Assembly: GCA_037447655.1 (NCBI GenBank)
Contig: JBBHKE010003145.1
Coordinates: 35,930-99,929 of the forward strand
DNA length: 64,000 nt
Direction: 5' to 3'
Source of the DNA: Zygnema cylindricum
Lineage: Eukaryota; Streptophyta; Zygnematophyceae; Zygnematales; Zygnemataceae
Of this stretch, positions 54,213 through 64,000 are shown piece by piece. Positions within the stretch are counted from its first letter, which is position 1. Every line of letters begins with the position of its first letter. The position numbers and the translations under genes were made by a program. The notes below the pieces were generated by a model. That model searched no databases. It was not told where the DNA came from and worked only from the letters and a program-made list of their open reading frames with translations.

Positions 54213-55570
54213 ATATATTATGCCTCCGTCGAGGAAAGAACAACAGTGGTTTGTTTGCGGGGTGACCAAGAGACAAGGCCACCATCTAAAGTAAAACATA
54301 CACCGGAAATGGAACGACGATCATCGAGTTTGTTTCCCAAATCCGCATCGCAAAATCCAATAATTAAGGTGTCTGGAGAAAAAAAAAAAGGAGGAATGCA
54401 AAGGAGGAGAAAGATGGGAAATAGTGAGGTGAAGATGTCTGGTTCCTTGAAGGTATCGAATGACACGTATAGCGACTTGGAGATAAGTTTGAGAGGCACA
54501 ATCGAAAATTGAGACAAAAGACAAACGACGATACATATATCCGGCTGTGTACCAAGCATAGCATACATCAATTTTCCTACAATTGACAGATAAAATGAGC
54601 ATACATCTCATTAGGCATACCCATCGGAGGACACTTTGGTGAGAGTGGTATTGGGAACAAAGGGAGTAGGCACCGAATTGCAATCACACATGTCAAAATG
54701 CTCAAGAAGATCAAGAATGTAATGCTCTTAACTCATTTGCAAAATGTGCGCATACCTTTGACGTAAAATAGTGATGCCTAAGCAATAGTCAAGATCGCCT
54801 AAATCGGTCATAGGCCAATAGGACGAGAGAATGCTTATGACTTGATGAAACGAGGACTTACTAGAACTTGCGAGAATAAAATCATCTATAAAAATAATAA
54901 TGATGATTAACTGGTCACCGGTACCTCTAATATAAATCCCAAGATCTACACTAATTTCCCTAAATTCTTCTTAAATTAATGCTGCGACAAGGTTTTGATG
55001 CCAAACTCTAGGTGCTTGCTTATGGCTATAAATAGACTTATGTAAATGAAAAACAAGGGTTCCGGTACCAGGGAAAGCGTAACTAGGTGGTTGCTCCATG
55101 AAAATATCTTTTGCAATACTACCATGAAGAAAAGCAACTTTGATGTCCTGTAGTTGTAACTCCCAATCATGAAGAGCTGCAAGAGACAAAATAGTACGGA
55201 TAGAGTCACACTTTGCGACAGGGGCAAAAGTCTCGTTGTAGTCAACGCCCTTTGTCTGTATGTACCGTTTGGCGACAAGACGTGCCTTGTAACGGTCGAC
55301 AATACCATCTGCCAATAGTTTAATCTTGAAGACCCACTTGGAAACAATCGCACGGCGGTTTAGAGGAAGAGTACAAAGCATCTTGGTATTGTTTGTCATT
55401 AATGCATCCTACTCTTGTGTAGCAGCGAGCGGCCACATGTTAGCATCTATGCGTTTCAAAGAGGTATGTAATGTGGTACGATCTTTGACGTCGGCAAGTT
55501 TGGCGTGAGCAAGATTTTCGCGAATCTTCCACGTCGGTTGAGAAATTCGAGTACTTTGACGTACGGTAAG
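54213..55570 (-). pseudogene. Copia-3 reverse transcriptase and RNase H start
   Basis: RT begins with TVRQSTRISQPTW, LADVKDRTTLHTSL, then VSKWVFKIKLLADG, RYKARLVAKRYIQTKGVDY, ETFAPVAK, LQLQDIKVAFLHGSIAKDIFM and QAPRVWHQN (55399-54971). After a frameshift the catalytic box reads FIDDFILASS (FIDD at about 54892-54881). It goes on to LGDLDYCLGI, GKLMYAMLGTQPDI, then RNase H GFCDADLGNKLDDRRSISG and TTVVLSSTEA, ending at element F. Several stops and shifts make it inactive. Confidence 0.85.
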
Positions 55571-56762
55571 TGTTGTCCATAGCCTATTTCAGCCATGGAT
55601 TACTCTCGGAAGCACCACAGACTACCCACAAAAACAATTGTGTTTCAGACAGCATATTTTATTCCACAATAACCAAAAGTAACTGAAACTTCACCAGCAT
55701 GCATTATATCTTAGATAATGTAAATTCCCACAATTAGAGGCATATCCACTAAGGCATCCGAAAGATATGAGCCGCAGAGTTTTCCAAAAACATTTGACAG
55801 TTTAACACACTAACTAGGAAGACTCCAAACATAATTCTACAGAAAAAAACAAAAAAAAATGAAACTACACGAACATATATTTTTTATATCATAGAATATA
55901 TTCACAAAGTTTGGCATCAAACAAACAATCAGAGTGATCACACTAACTGGTCAAAGTTGCAGAAAAACAATCTGCCATGTCTTTGATTAACTTAGGTGTG
56001 ATAATAAAAATAGTCTAAGTAGTACAAGTAATACTCAAAGACTTCACTCCTAAATGTACGAAGGCATACGAATCGTACGCTATCTACCACCTACTTAAAT
56101 TAATATGAGTATACCCGAATAATTTGAGGTATGTTAGAATGAATGAATCTACACTAATAAACTAATTAGCAAAAAGACAAATCTTTGCTATATAAAATAT
56201 TTACACCGACACCTCCTCAAATTCCGCATACTAAGCGTCAACTTGGTTAGTCACTTGATGACAAGTACATGTAGCAAACCGACATCACATAGGTACAGTC
56301 CACTTGGTAAAACATCATCAAAATTTGTATGCACCCACAAAAATACCAGTGGACTCTGTCCACACTTCCAATTTATTATGAACTACTTTGTCGAAGTGAT
56401 ACCATACCATCCAAAACTTTTCCGTACCGAAACCGCGTCCTTTACAATAAATGCGGCTGTCGCGCGGCTGTCGCAAATATGTTTCGAACGGTCGGCGTAT
56501 ATTTTCAATCACTTCAAATTTTCCACATTGGATCGCTTTGCGATCCGCTGTTCATTTCCCATCGCAATCCGCGCCACTCAATTTTTTCCTTACGTCGCTT
56601 TAATTTATCCGTACATTTACTCCCTCAATCAATGAAACCATGCAAACCTCCACGCTACATTTTGTGAGTACTTACGAACTAAATTTTGCGTCGAGTACGC
56701 AAGAAACCTTGCGTACGCATGAAACTTCGCCTACGCACGGAACTTACTTTTCCAAAGCAACA
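55571..56762 (-). repeat. Solo LTR, TGTTG...CAACA family, inside copia-3
   Basis: Inverted copy (1,192 bp) of the family at 999 and 20011: TGTTGTCCATAGCCTATTTC is the reverse complement of that family's end. Flanks GTAAG (55566-55570) and ACAAG (56763-56767) match at 3 of 5. Removing it brings the copia-3 frames DKQL and TVRQSTR together. Confidence 0.8.
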
Positions 56763-57597
56763 ACAAGTTGTTTGTCAAGTGGCGTTAACGGCGTAATTAT
56801 GACTGAATTACCAACAGCACGTACTGGCGACGTAACCTCCAAAGGAAGTGAAAACAAATTTGTCGATGGAAGGTTTGAAGCGTCACCGGCGACAGGAAAA
56901 AATTGTCGTGTCCAAGACCATCGCGTCATCGCCGACAGGTGGTACAGTGGAAGGTGGAGCGCATGAAATCGCTGAGCATACTAGGGAAAATTCATCGCCG
57001 GAATTGGAGGAAGAGACAGAATCTGTGGAAGGAGGAAAATTTGTAGAAATAGGAGATAAATGAGGGTGTAAAGGGGGCGTATTATGGGATGGGGTTAAAG
57101 GGAGCATAAGCAAGGTGGTAATTGAATTAGAGGGGGTAGTTTCGTAAAGAGGAAATAAACTAGGTAGAGGAGTGATGGAAAATCAGGTACAAGTGTACGT
57201 ATAAGGGGAGTCTCATTAAAAATAACGTCACGAGTGGTGAAAATGCGGTGAGAAAAGAGGCACCAAATACAATATGCCTTGGAATTCGGGGAATATCTCA
57301 CTAAAATTCCTCGCATAGCTCGATGACCTAATTAACCATTGGAAGGGGGAAGGATTTTGAAGTATGTTTTGCACCCAAAAATACAAAAATGAGAGACATC
57401 GGGTTTAGTCCCATGCCAAGCTTCGAAAGGAGTTTTGTTAAAAAGAGAAGAGGTAGGAGAGCTATTACGAATATAAGAGGAAGTTAGTAAGGCTTTCGCC
57501 CAAAAATGAAAAGGTAAGGAGGCAAAATGGAGAAGAGAGCGAGACATGCGATTGAGATGTTCGGCATCACCATTTTGCTGCGGCGAATGAGAAGTAG
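56763..57597 (-). pseudogene. Copia-3 integrase C-terminal part and linker
   Basis: The frame starts at SPQQNGDAEHLNRMSRSLLHF (57597-57535, two blocks), the end of the integrase core, and continues FWAKALLTSSYIRN, KTPFEAWHGTKPDVSHF, FGCKTYFKILP, SKAYCIWC. It then enters a linker of low conservation (VTSPVRAVGNSVIITP). The catalytic Glu of the DDE triad is within the AEHLN motif; the first two Asp residues are missing because the element is cut at 57597. Confidence 0.75.
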
Positions 57598-57660
57598 TTT
57601 TTATTGATTTGAGACAGCTGGTGGTGAAGAAAATGAAGAAGCACCGGCAGTTGTCATGAC
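57598..57660 (-). pseudogene. Start of a second copia-2-type gag
   Basis: MTTAGASSFSS is encoded from ATG 57655, as at 62911, then diverges and stops at the copia-3 junction at 57597. Confidence 0.7.
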
Positions 57661-57689
57661 AATTAAATATGCAAAGAGGAAACTCTCAC

Positions 57690-58616
57690 GACATCCCACA
57701 AAGGACCAGCTTCACAACGAAGCCTTAAGAAAACCAGACACATACTACGACTGAAAATTTGCCACAATATAAAATACACACCATGGAAATAACATGCAGA
57801 ATTTCACAAGGTTCTGCCAAAAGATCACAATGATCTTATAATTAAAAAAACACCAAAAACTGCTTCCCAGTTTTTTCTACACAACAATCCTAATTCCTAA
57901 AACAATCTAAGTCCTACATATACAAGTGAGCCTACAGCTGAACACGCCATACCATAATTACCATGGTTGATCAGTACACTAAACTTCATTAAACAAAACC
58001 CCACTATCAACCGTACATAAAATATTTACAACGATCAAGGAGCAAACAACCGCTAACACGAAATAGTGTGCGATCAAAGTTCGTCTGCTCAAATGACGGC
58101 GCAGTCAAGAATTCTCTTACAAAAATGACGGCAGACTCTCTTCCCCCTCCGCGTATTCTTTCATCATTTAAGATGAACCTCCACGTGTACATTCGGTCCT
58201 CAATTCAAACTCTACTTCTTCTTCTGGAACAACCAAACTAGATTTCTACACGGACCAACACGTGTGCTTGAAGTGTACCGAGTCTATGTACTCCCTTTGG
58301 AGGAACATACTCACTAAATTATGTCCTTGTCAATTTATCTTCACACAAACTGACTCATATTCAAAACACCTTTCTTGCGCATACTGCTATAGATGTAAAG
58401 ACTTTGGTACCACTGCTATGACTGGTATGACTGCTATGATCTGTCAGCGCAGCTGTGATATTAGAGCAGCGCTGCTGCGATGTCAGATCAGCGCAGCATA
58501 GCAGCACAGCAACAAATGTAGAGTGCTCAAGGTTTCCAGCTGCGATGTCAAACTTAGCGCAGCAAGGCAGCATAGCAGCAAGATATAGAGAGGACTCAAG
58601 GTTTTTTAAAACAACA
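57690..58616 (-). repeat. Copia-2 LTR, downstream copy
   Basis: In coding sense it starts TGTTGTTTTAAAAAACC after the purine tract AGGTTTAGAGGAG. Its inner edge toward gag is not exactly defined. The segment 58430-58600 is rich in GCAGC/GCAGCGC motifs. Confidence 0.75.
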
Positions 58617-58639
58617 CTCCTCTAAACCTTTAGACTCTC

Positions 58640-59230
58640 TCAGCCACTAAGTTCACATTCCTCTCTACAAAACTTCAACTTAGGTGCAAGTAAAGGCTTA
58701 GTCATCATATCTGCTACCATCTTCTCATTCGGAAGATAACTTAGCTTTAAAAATTTGTTCATCACCTTCTCTCTTACAAAATGCAGCTTGATGTCAATGT
58801 GCTTGCTTTTGAAATGATGACTCGGGTTGGATGGAATCGCAATAGCTGCCTGGTTGTCACACCACACTATTTGAGGTCCGGATTGCATAAAATGAAGTTC
58901 TTGGAGGAGCGACTTCACCCATAGTAGCTCCTTGACAGCTGAGCTTGCTGCCATATATTCAGCCTCGATTGTAGACTGAGTTATTACCTTTTGATGCTTG
59001 CTGCTCCAACTGTATGTTCCACTTCCAATCTTCAAAATGAATCTAGTGGTGGAACGGCGGCTTGGCATGTCTCCATGGCTAGCATCGCTCCACGTCTGAA
59101 TTTTGACTTCATCTCCAACGAGTGCAAGTCGAAGATTCCGTGTTCCTGCAAGGTACTGAAAAACCCTCTTTGCGGCCTCCCTATCTGTTTTTCTCGGATT
59201 GCAGACTCCGGCTCAAACCGCCAACTTTTT
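58640..59230 (-). pseudogene. Copia-2 RNase H
   Basis: 59068-58640 encodes TYSWSSKHQKVITQST, EAEYMAASSAVKELLW, WCDNQAAIAIPSNPSHHFK and KHIDIKLHFVREKV, close to copia-A RNase H. The first catalytic Asp region (SDASHGD-like) and the link to RT lie in another frame at 59230-59069. The stop is shortly before the purine tract. Confidence 0.8.
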
Positions 59231-60136
59231 TTATTTTATTTTTGCCGCAATATCCGGCCTCTTGCAGTTCATGAAGTTAATTAGGCTGCCAACAATCTGT
59301 TGGTATGGAATCGTGGCCATAAAATCTGCCTCCCCTAACTCGAAGGTATCGTCAAAAATGATTCCTCCATCGATCTCCATAACTTCCACTTTCTGCTTAA
59401 CTTCCATAGGAGTGGCACTTCCGTTTGCCTCTGCCATGCCAAACTTTTCAAGCACATTTCCTATCGCTTCACGTTGCGTTAGATGGATTGTTCTCCTATC
59501 TCTATCCCTTTCTACTTGAATTCCAAGAATATACTTTGCCTCACCTAAGTCCTTGATCTCAAATCTTGAATTCAAGGTTGCCTTTATTTTGTTAATCTCA
59601 TTTAATGACTTGCTTAACAACAACAAATCATCTACATATAGCGCAATGTACATAATCCCACCTTTCCCATCCATAACATAGACTGAGTGATTTGAGCTAA
59701 TCCCAACGAATCCTAGACCAGATAGAAACTCATATAGTTTTAGGTTCCACTGACGTGGAGCCTGCTTCAAACCATACAAGGATTTCAACAGCTTACAAAC
59801 CAGATTTTCTTTTCCAGTCTCTTCATACATTTCAAGCTGCTTTATATATATTACTTCCTCTAAATCTCCATGCAAGAAAGCTGTCTTAACATCCATTTGA
59901 TGTAGTTCTATATTCTCAATGGCCGCTAAGGATAACAAAATTCTAACTGTTGGAAATCGGACAACGAGAGAGAAAGTCTCTTCAAAGTCAATTCCCTCCT
60001 TCTGACTATAGCCTTTTGCAACAAGCCTAGCTTTAAATCTTTCAATAGAGTTATCTGGATTGAACTTTACTTTAAAGACCCAGTTACAGCCGATGGCTTT
60101 TCGTCTGGTGGAAGCTCCACAAGCTCTCAAGTTCAA
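59231..60136 (-). pseudogene. Copia-2 reverse transcriptase
   Basis: A 301-codon open frame with IGCNWVFKVKFNPDNSIERF, KARLVAKGYSQKEGIDFEE, HQMDVKTAFLHGDLEE, LYGLKQAPRQWN and the catalytic YVDDLLLLSKS. It ends at GSLINFMNCKRPDIA followed by a frameshift. The RT domain itself looks complete, with only conservative changes from copia-A. It is not joined to an intact gag-pol, so I treat it as part of a pseudogene. Confidence 0.85.
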
Positions 60137-60905
60137 GCCTCCATTATCGATCGCATTTCATCATTAGCCGCGGTGATCCATTGATCTTTTTTCGGAGCTG
60201 AAAAGGCTTCCTGTATTATGACCCGTTCCATCATGTTGGCAGATAATTGAGCAGTTTTGCAGCTTCATTATAAAGCAGTTTCGCAGCTTCGCAATTTTGC
60301 AGCGTCGCAGCTTTGCAGCTTCGCAGCTTCGCAGCATCGCAGCTTCGCAGTTTCGCAGCGTCGCATTTTTCATTCAGATCCAACGTACGGACAGAAAATA
60401 GAGCAGCTGCGCAGTTTCGCAGCCTGTTGCTTTGCCTTCTTCCCCACGGAAAATCTGAGGCTGGAACTGCTGGATTCAAAGGTTGGCGCTGAGGAAGAGG
60501 TGGTGGAGGAGGAGGGGGAGTATCCTCCACACGTGGACCAGCTGAAGTATCCAAAGATTGACTAGGTGAAGTGAGAGAAATACTTTCAAAAATAATATAT
60601 TCTTTGATTTTAGAATCGTTTTCAAAATTTGTCATGCCAAAAACATCTACCGATCTCCTCTCTTCCTTAACCTGAATATTTATAGCAGTTTGAAGATTAT
60701 TCCTATCCATTTTAAATACTCTATTGCCCACTGATTCATCATCATAACCCATAAAAATTCTGGGAATCGATTTCGAACAAAGTTTAGAAATAGGGAGATT
60801 ATCCAAAATAAAACATTTACTCCCAAAAACCCGGAAGTGACTAACATTCGGTTTTCTTCCGGTCCACACTTCATATGGTGTTTTCCCTTTTACTGCTCTA
60901 GTCTT
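60137..60905 (-). pseudogene. Copia-2 integrase tail and linker with octamer repeat
   Basis: 60869-60231 encodes WTGRKPNVSHFRVFGSKCF, PRIFMGYDDESVGNRVF, a poly-proline stretch and ASDFPWGRRQSNRLRN, the family linker before RT. It then runs into the GCAGCTTC repeat (60245-60425) that encodes AAKLRSCD-like repeats and ends. RT starts beyond it in another frame. Confidence 0.75.
60245..60425. repeat. GCAGCTTC octamer repeat
   Basis: Imperfect 8-bp units (GCAGCTTC, GCAGTTTC, GCAGCATC, GCAGCGTC) in the copia-2 linker. GCAGC-rich DNA is also seen in its LTR. Confidence 0.75.
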
Positions 60906-61783
60906 ATTCTATTTCTAATATACGACGCACACGAGAAAGCCTCACCCCAAAATTTGAAATCTATTCCCTTATCTAGTAACATAGATTTTGCACTTTTCGT
61001 TAGAGTTTGGTTGAGTCTTTCGGATACTCCATTATGTTTCGAAGTATAAGGAACTGAAAATTGCCAATAAATGCCATTGTCTTTAAAATATTCAGAGAAT
61101 GTATGAGAAATATATTCCCCTCCGTTGTCGGACCGAAGGGAAAGGATCGGTTTCCCATGAAGTTTTTCAGCCCATACCCGAAAATGCTTGAAGTGAGTGA
61201 GCACTTCACTCTTTTATTTCATGAAGTAAACCTTGCTATATCTTGAGAAGTCATCAGTAAAAGTGACCAAAAACCGGTTGCCACTAAGTGAAGGAACTTT
61301 TGATGGTCCCCACACATCCGAATGAATAATTTGCAGCAAATTTGTGGCCCTGTTATCCGCTGTCTGAGGTAGTGGCATCTTATGAAGTTTTCCCAAAGCA
61401 CATCCATCACATACATGGGAATCAGTTTGTCTTAATTTAATAACATCTATCATATTTTGCTTTACCATTTTATCAAGCCTTTCATGATGAACATGACCGA
61501 GCCTCTTATGCCATATAACATTTTTCGGAAGGACACTAGAGTATGCAAATTCAATTTCATTAGCCAAGTCCATCCGGTACAACAAATTTGGGCCTCTAGT
61601 TCCTACCAAAGCTACCCTCCCATCTTTGCTTACTACTTTTTTCCCATTTTTTTGTAAAATTTCAAAACCTTTCATTTTTGCTTCAGAAGTGGAAAACAAT
61701 TTGTTTGTAAACTTTGGGATATAGAGAACATCATGTAAGGTTCTCTTTACAATCTGACCATTGATGACACATGCTAACTCCAC
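60890..61783 (-). pseudogene. Copia-2 integrase
   Basis: 61783-61214 encodes the region after protease and the HHCC finger (WHKRLGHVHHERL, CDGCALGKLHKMPL), then HSDVWGPSKVPS (first Asp). After a frameshift 61204-60890 gives FRVWAEKLHGKPI, SDNGGEYISHTF (second Asp) and GVSERLNQTLTKSAKSML (Glu). All catalytic residues remain but in two frames. Confidence 0.85.
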
Positions 61784-62911
61784 GCTTCACTTTGCCGTAG
61801 CCTCCGCGTAATAAATCTGACTAGTGGGAATTGGAGTAAGCGTTTTGAAGTAAGCCCGGTTGCCGCACATGTGGGAGGAGCATCCAGAGTCCATAATCCA
61901 TCCGTTCTCTTGAGGTCCTTCCATGGAATATTTTGCAAGAGCAAAGAACTTGTCATCATCCGATTCCGGAAATCTGAACACATCTTTCTTTTCTTCCGGT
62001 CGTTCATCTTGTGACGTCTCATCAAATGCAAGGAACGCCTCATTTTTAACCGGTAGTTTTGTTGTCGGAAATTTTGGTGATGAATCCTCTGATCGCACCC
62101 TCCATCCCGCACGATAAATTCATGTTTCACACGCTTTTATAAATGCTGCACACAGCTGGAAAACATGACCTTGACCAAAGCAATAGACACACCTATCGTA
62201 TTGCCTATAATTCGGATTGGGGGTAAAGTTTATGTTTCCAGAAAATCTAGCGGGCTTCTATGTTAGTGCATTGTAAGCAACCACTGATTGACCACCATTT
62301 AATGTTATCTTTGTTGCCTCTTCGTCTAAGATATAAGCCTGAGTTACTGCTATATTCCATTTTCTCTTCTCTAACCTTCTTAGCTGCTGCGCTGCTTTTC
62401 TATATTCACTAGGAAGCCCTCTCATTATAATCATGACTTGATGATAAGGAGGAAAACTCCCCTGGAACATGCATTCTCCGACAAAAAAAGTTTCAAGCCA
62501 TTACAACATGAGTTCATGTCACCCCTAATATATTTAAAGTCCCAAATTTTTTGAGCAATTACAACCTCATTCTGCTCACTAGCTAAGACAAAAGATTCAC
62601 TCAGAGCCTTCCATATATCAAATGCGGTAGAGATATTGATATATGTCATGTCAAGATCTTCTGACAAAAGTACTTTCAAAACATGCAATGCATCTTCATT
62701 TTTATTTCCAAACTCTGGATCTGTATCCGAAAAGATACCAAAAATCACATCATATAATTTCACTTGTTTCAAATAAGACTTAGTCAAATCGGCCCAGTAA
62801 AGATACTTCTGCCCATTAAACACCGAGATCCGTGAGAGAGGGTCCGTGACCTGTTGATTTGAGGCAACTGGTGCCACTGATGAAAATGAAGAAGCACCGG
62901 CAGTTGTCATG
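61784..62911 (-). pseudogene. Copia-2 gag, zinc knuckle and protease
   Basis: ATG 62911 starts MTTAGASSFSSVAP, then SVFNGQKYLYWADLTKSYL, ISTAFDIWKALSES and FKYIRGDM. A frameshift near 62470 leads to VMIIMRGLPSEYRK, then a stop. The zinc knuckle CVYCFGQGHVFQLC is at 62191-62152. The protease region 62098-61787 has GWIMDSGCSSHMCGN with DSG intact. An upstream in-frame GTG is not credible as a start. Confidence 0.85.
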
Positions 62912-62959
62912 ACAATCAAATATGCAAAGAGGAAACTCTCACGAAATCCCACAAAGGAT

Positions 62960-63738
62960 CACCTTCACAATGAATCCCTAAGAAAACCACACACACACAC
63001 TAGGTCTTAAAATTTGCCACAATATAAAATATACATTAAGGAAATAACATGCAGAATTTCACAAGGTTCTACCAAAAGATCACAATGATCTTATAATTAA
63101 AAAAACACCAAAAACTGCTTCCCAGTTTTTCTTACACAACAATCCTAATTCCTAAAACAATCTAAGTCCTACATATACAAGTGAGCCTACAGCTGAACAC
63201 GCCGTACCGTTATTACCATGGTTGATCAGTACACTAAACTTCATTAAACAAAACCCCACCGTCAACCGTACATAAAATATTTACAACGATTAAGGAGCAG
63301 ACAACCGCTAACACGAAATAGTGCGCGATCAAAGTTCGTTTGCTCAAATGACGCCGCAGTCAAGAATTCTCTTCCAAAAATGACGGCGGACTCTGTCCGC
63401 CGTCCGCGTATTCTTTCATCACTTAAGATGAACCTCCACGTGTACCTTCAGTCCTCAATTCAAACTGTACTTCTTCTTCTAGAACAACCAGACTTGACTT
63501 CCTCATGGACCAACACGTGTGCCTGAAGTGCACCGAGTCTGTGTACTCCCTTTGGAGTAACATACTCACTAAATAATGTCCTCCTCAATTTATCTTCACA
63601 CAAACTGACTCATATTCAAAACACCTTTCTTGTGTAGACTGCTATAAGTGATATGACTATGCTACAACTGCTATGAATGCTAAGACTGCTATGATCTATC
63701 AGCGCATCTGTGATATAATAGCAGCGCATCTGCGATGT
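62960..63738 (-). repeat. Copia-2 5' LTR, truncated
   Basis: It parallels 57690-58480 (offset about 5,253 bp). It lacks the last roughly 140 bp, including the TGTTGTTTTAAAA start, and changes abruptly to unrelated GC-rich DNA at 63739. Confidence 0.75.
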
Positions 63739-64000
63739 GTCAAGCGTGCCCGAGAAACACAAGGGAAGGGCCCGCTGCCCGGAATGGCCGGTCTCGGCGT
63801 CCTGCAAAGAATTCACCAATGCGAATGCTTCCCATAATAATGATAATGCCCACTGCTGACCCCATCCCTCCCAAATAGGCATGCATGATCAGATAGGAGA
63901 GGCACAAGGATAGGGAATAGGGATGAGTGCATGGGAAGGCGAAAAGATCTCCCCTCCCCCTTACTTTCCCCATTAAGCCGGGGAAAGGGGTTGGGTTCTC
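63739..64000. other. GC-rich tract of unknown origin
   Basis: Base composition is unlike the rest of the window. A minus-strand open frame (63973-63740) reads MHAYLGGMGSAVG and IRIGEFFAGRRDRPFR with a hydrophobic stretch; I do not recognise it. It may be organellar-derived or a different repeat. The window ends inside it. Confidence 0.3.

Larger units (their letters stand above)
50036..57597 (-). mobile_element. Copia-3: decayed Ty1/copia element with two nested insertions
   Basis: Minus-strand order: integrase C-terminal part (57597-57095), variable linker (56929-56763), RT (55570-54880), RNase H (54700-54213 and 50710-50395), polypurine tract, 3' LTR (50370-50036). It is split by element F and the solo LTR at 55571. 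Gag, protease, the integrase core and the 5' LTR are missing beyond 57597. Confidence 0.8.
57598..63738 (-). mobile_element. Copia-2: decayed Ty1/copia element
   Basis: Minus-strand order: truncated 5' LTR (63738 to about 62960), gag, protease, integrase, RT, RNase H, purine tract, LTR (58616 to about 57690), then about 60 bp resembling the start of gag again (57660-57600). The last part means another element's interior once followed this LTR. Broken by frameshifts and stops. The two LTR copies differ visibly, so it is older than copia-A. Confidence 0.8.

Noticed and set aside
62911-62952. N-terminal extension of copia-2 gag from an upstream GTG
   Set aside because: The ATG at 62911 begins the conserved sequence also seen at 57655; the GTG is not a credible eukaryotic start.
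62990-63002. CA microsatellite
   Set aside because: Only about six units within an LTR; no interest beyond normal slippage.

Overview
The window is repeat-dominated nuclear DNA from a plant-type (streptophyte) eukaryote. Every recognisable coding region belongs to a transposable element: three Ty1/copia lineages, two Ty3/gypsy elements, two BED-finger hAT transposons and several small inverted-repeat elements. I found no host gene, rRNA, functional tRNA or CRISPR array. Half-tRNA-iMet primer sites, hAT proteins of plant type and TTTAGGG-like low-complexity DNA fit a large plant or charophyte genome; the species cannot be read from the sequence.

Layout. 1-4273: two diverged LTRs (A, B) of one copia family on the minus strand, each followed by the start of gag; LTR A is split by a solo LTR (999-2267). 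4274-19671: an old minus-strand Ty3/gypsy element (G1) with RNase H, RT, zinc knuckle and gag remnants, split by a plus-strand solo LTR (9723-10759) and by a complete young copia element, copia-A (13191-19589; 1,049-bp LTRs, CTTGT target duplication, intact 1,435-residue polyprotein). 20011-24307: a solo LTR with CAACA duplication and an inverted-repeat element holding a solo copia-A LTR. 25323-26695: two MITE-like elements. 26800-30010: a complete hAT element (hAT1) with matching termini, 8-bp duplication and intact 651-residue transposase. 30885-31621: an inverted-repeat element with a strong internal hairpin. 32331-40119: a complete but decayed Ty3/gypsy element (G2) with CCCAC duplication. 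42504-47822: MITEs, a broken hAT relative (hAT2) and CGATA-rich repeats. 47823-50035: T-rich low-complexity DNA. 50036-57597: a decayed copia (copia-3) split by a non-autonomous LTR element F (50711-54212) and a solo LTR (55571-56762). 57598-63738: another decayed copia (copia-2). 63739-64000: an unrelated GC-rich tract.

Recurring themes. LTRs of the copia-A/A/B family carry two conserved non-coding modules: a cluster of GTAC tetramers and, antisense to gag-pol, a tRNA-like block with A-box-like and B-box-like sequences. Their primer-binding site complements the tRNA-iMet anticodon stem-loop and contains an ATG in frame with gag. Element F has no coding capacity and carries the same primer site, so it may use the machinery of a copia-A-like element. 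In hAT1 a palindromic 23-bp subterminal unit is amplified to nine exact-length copies.
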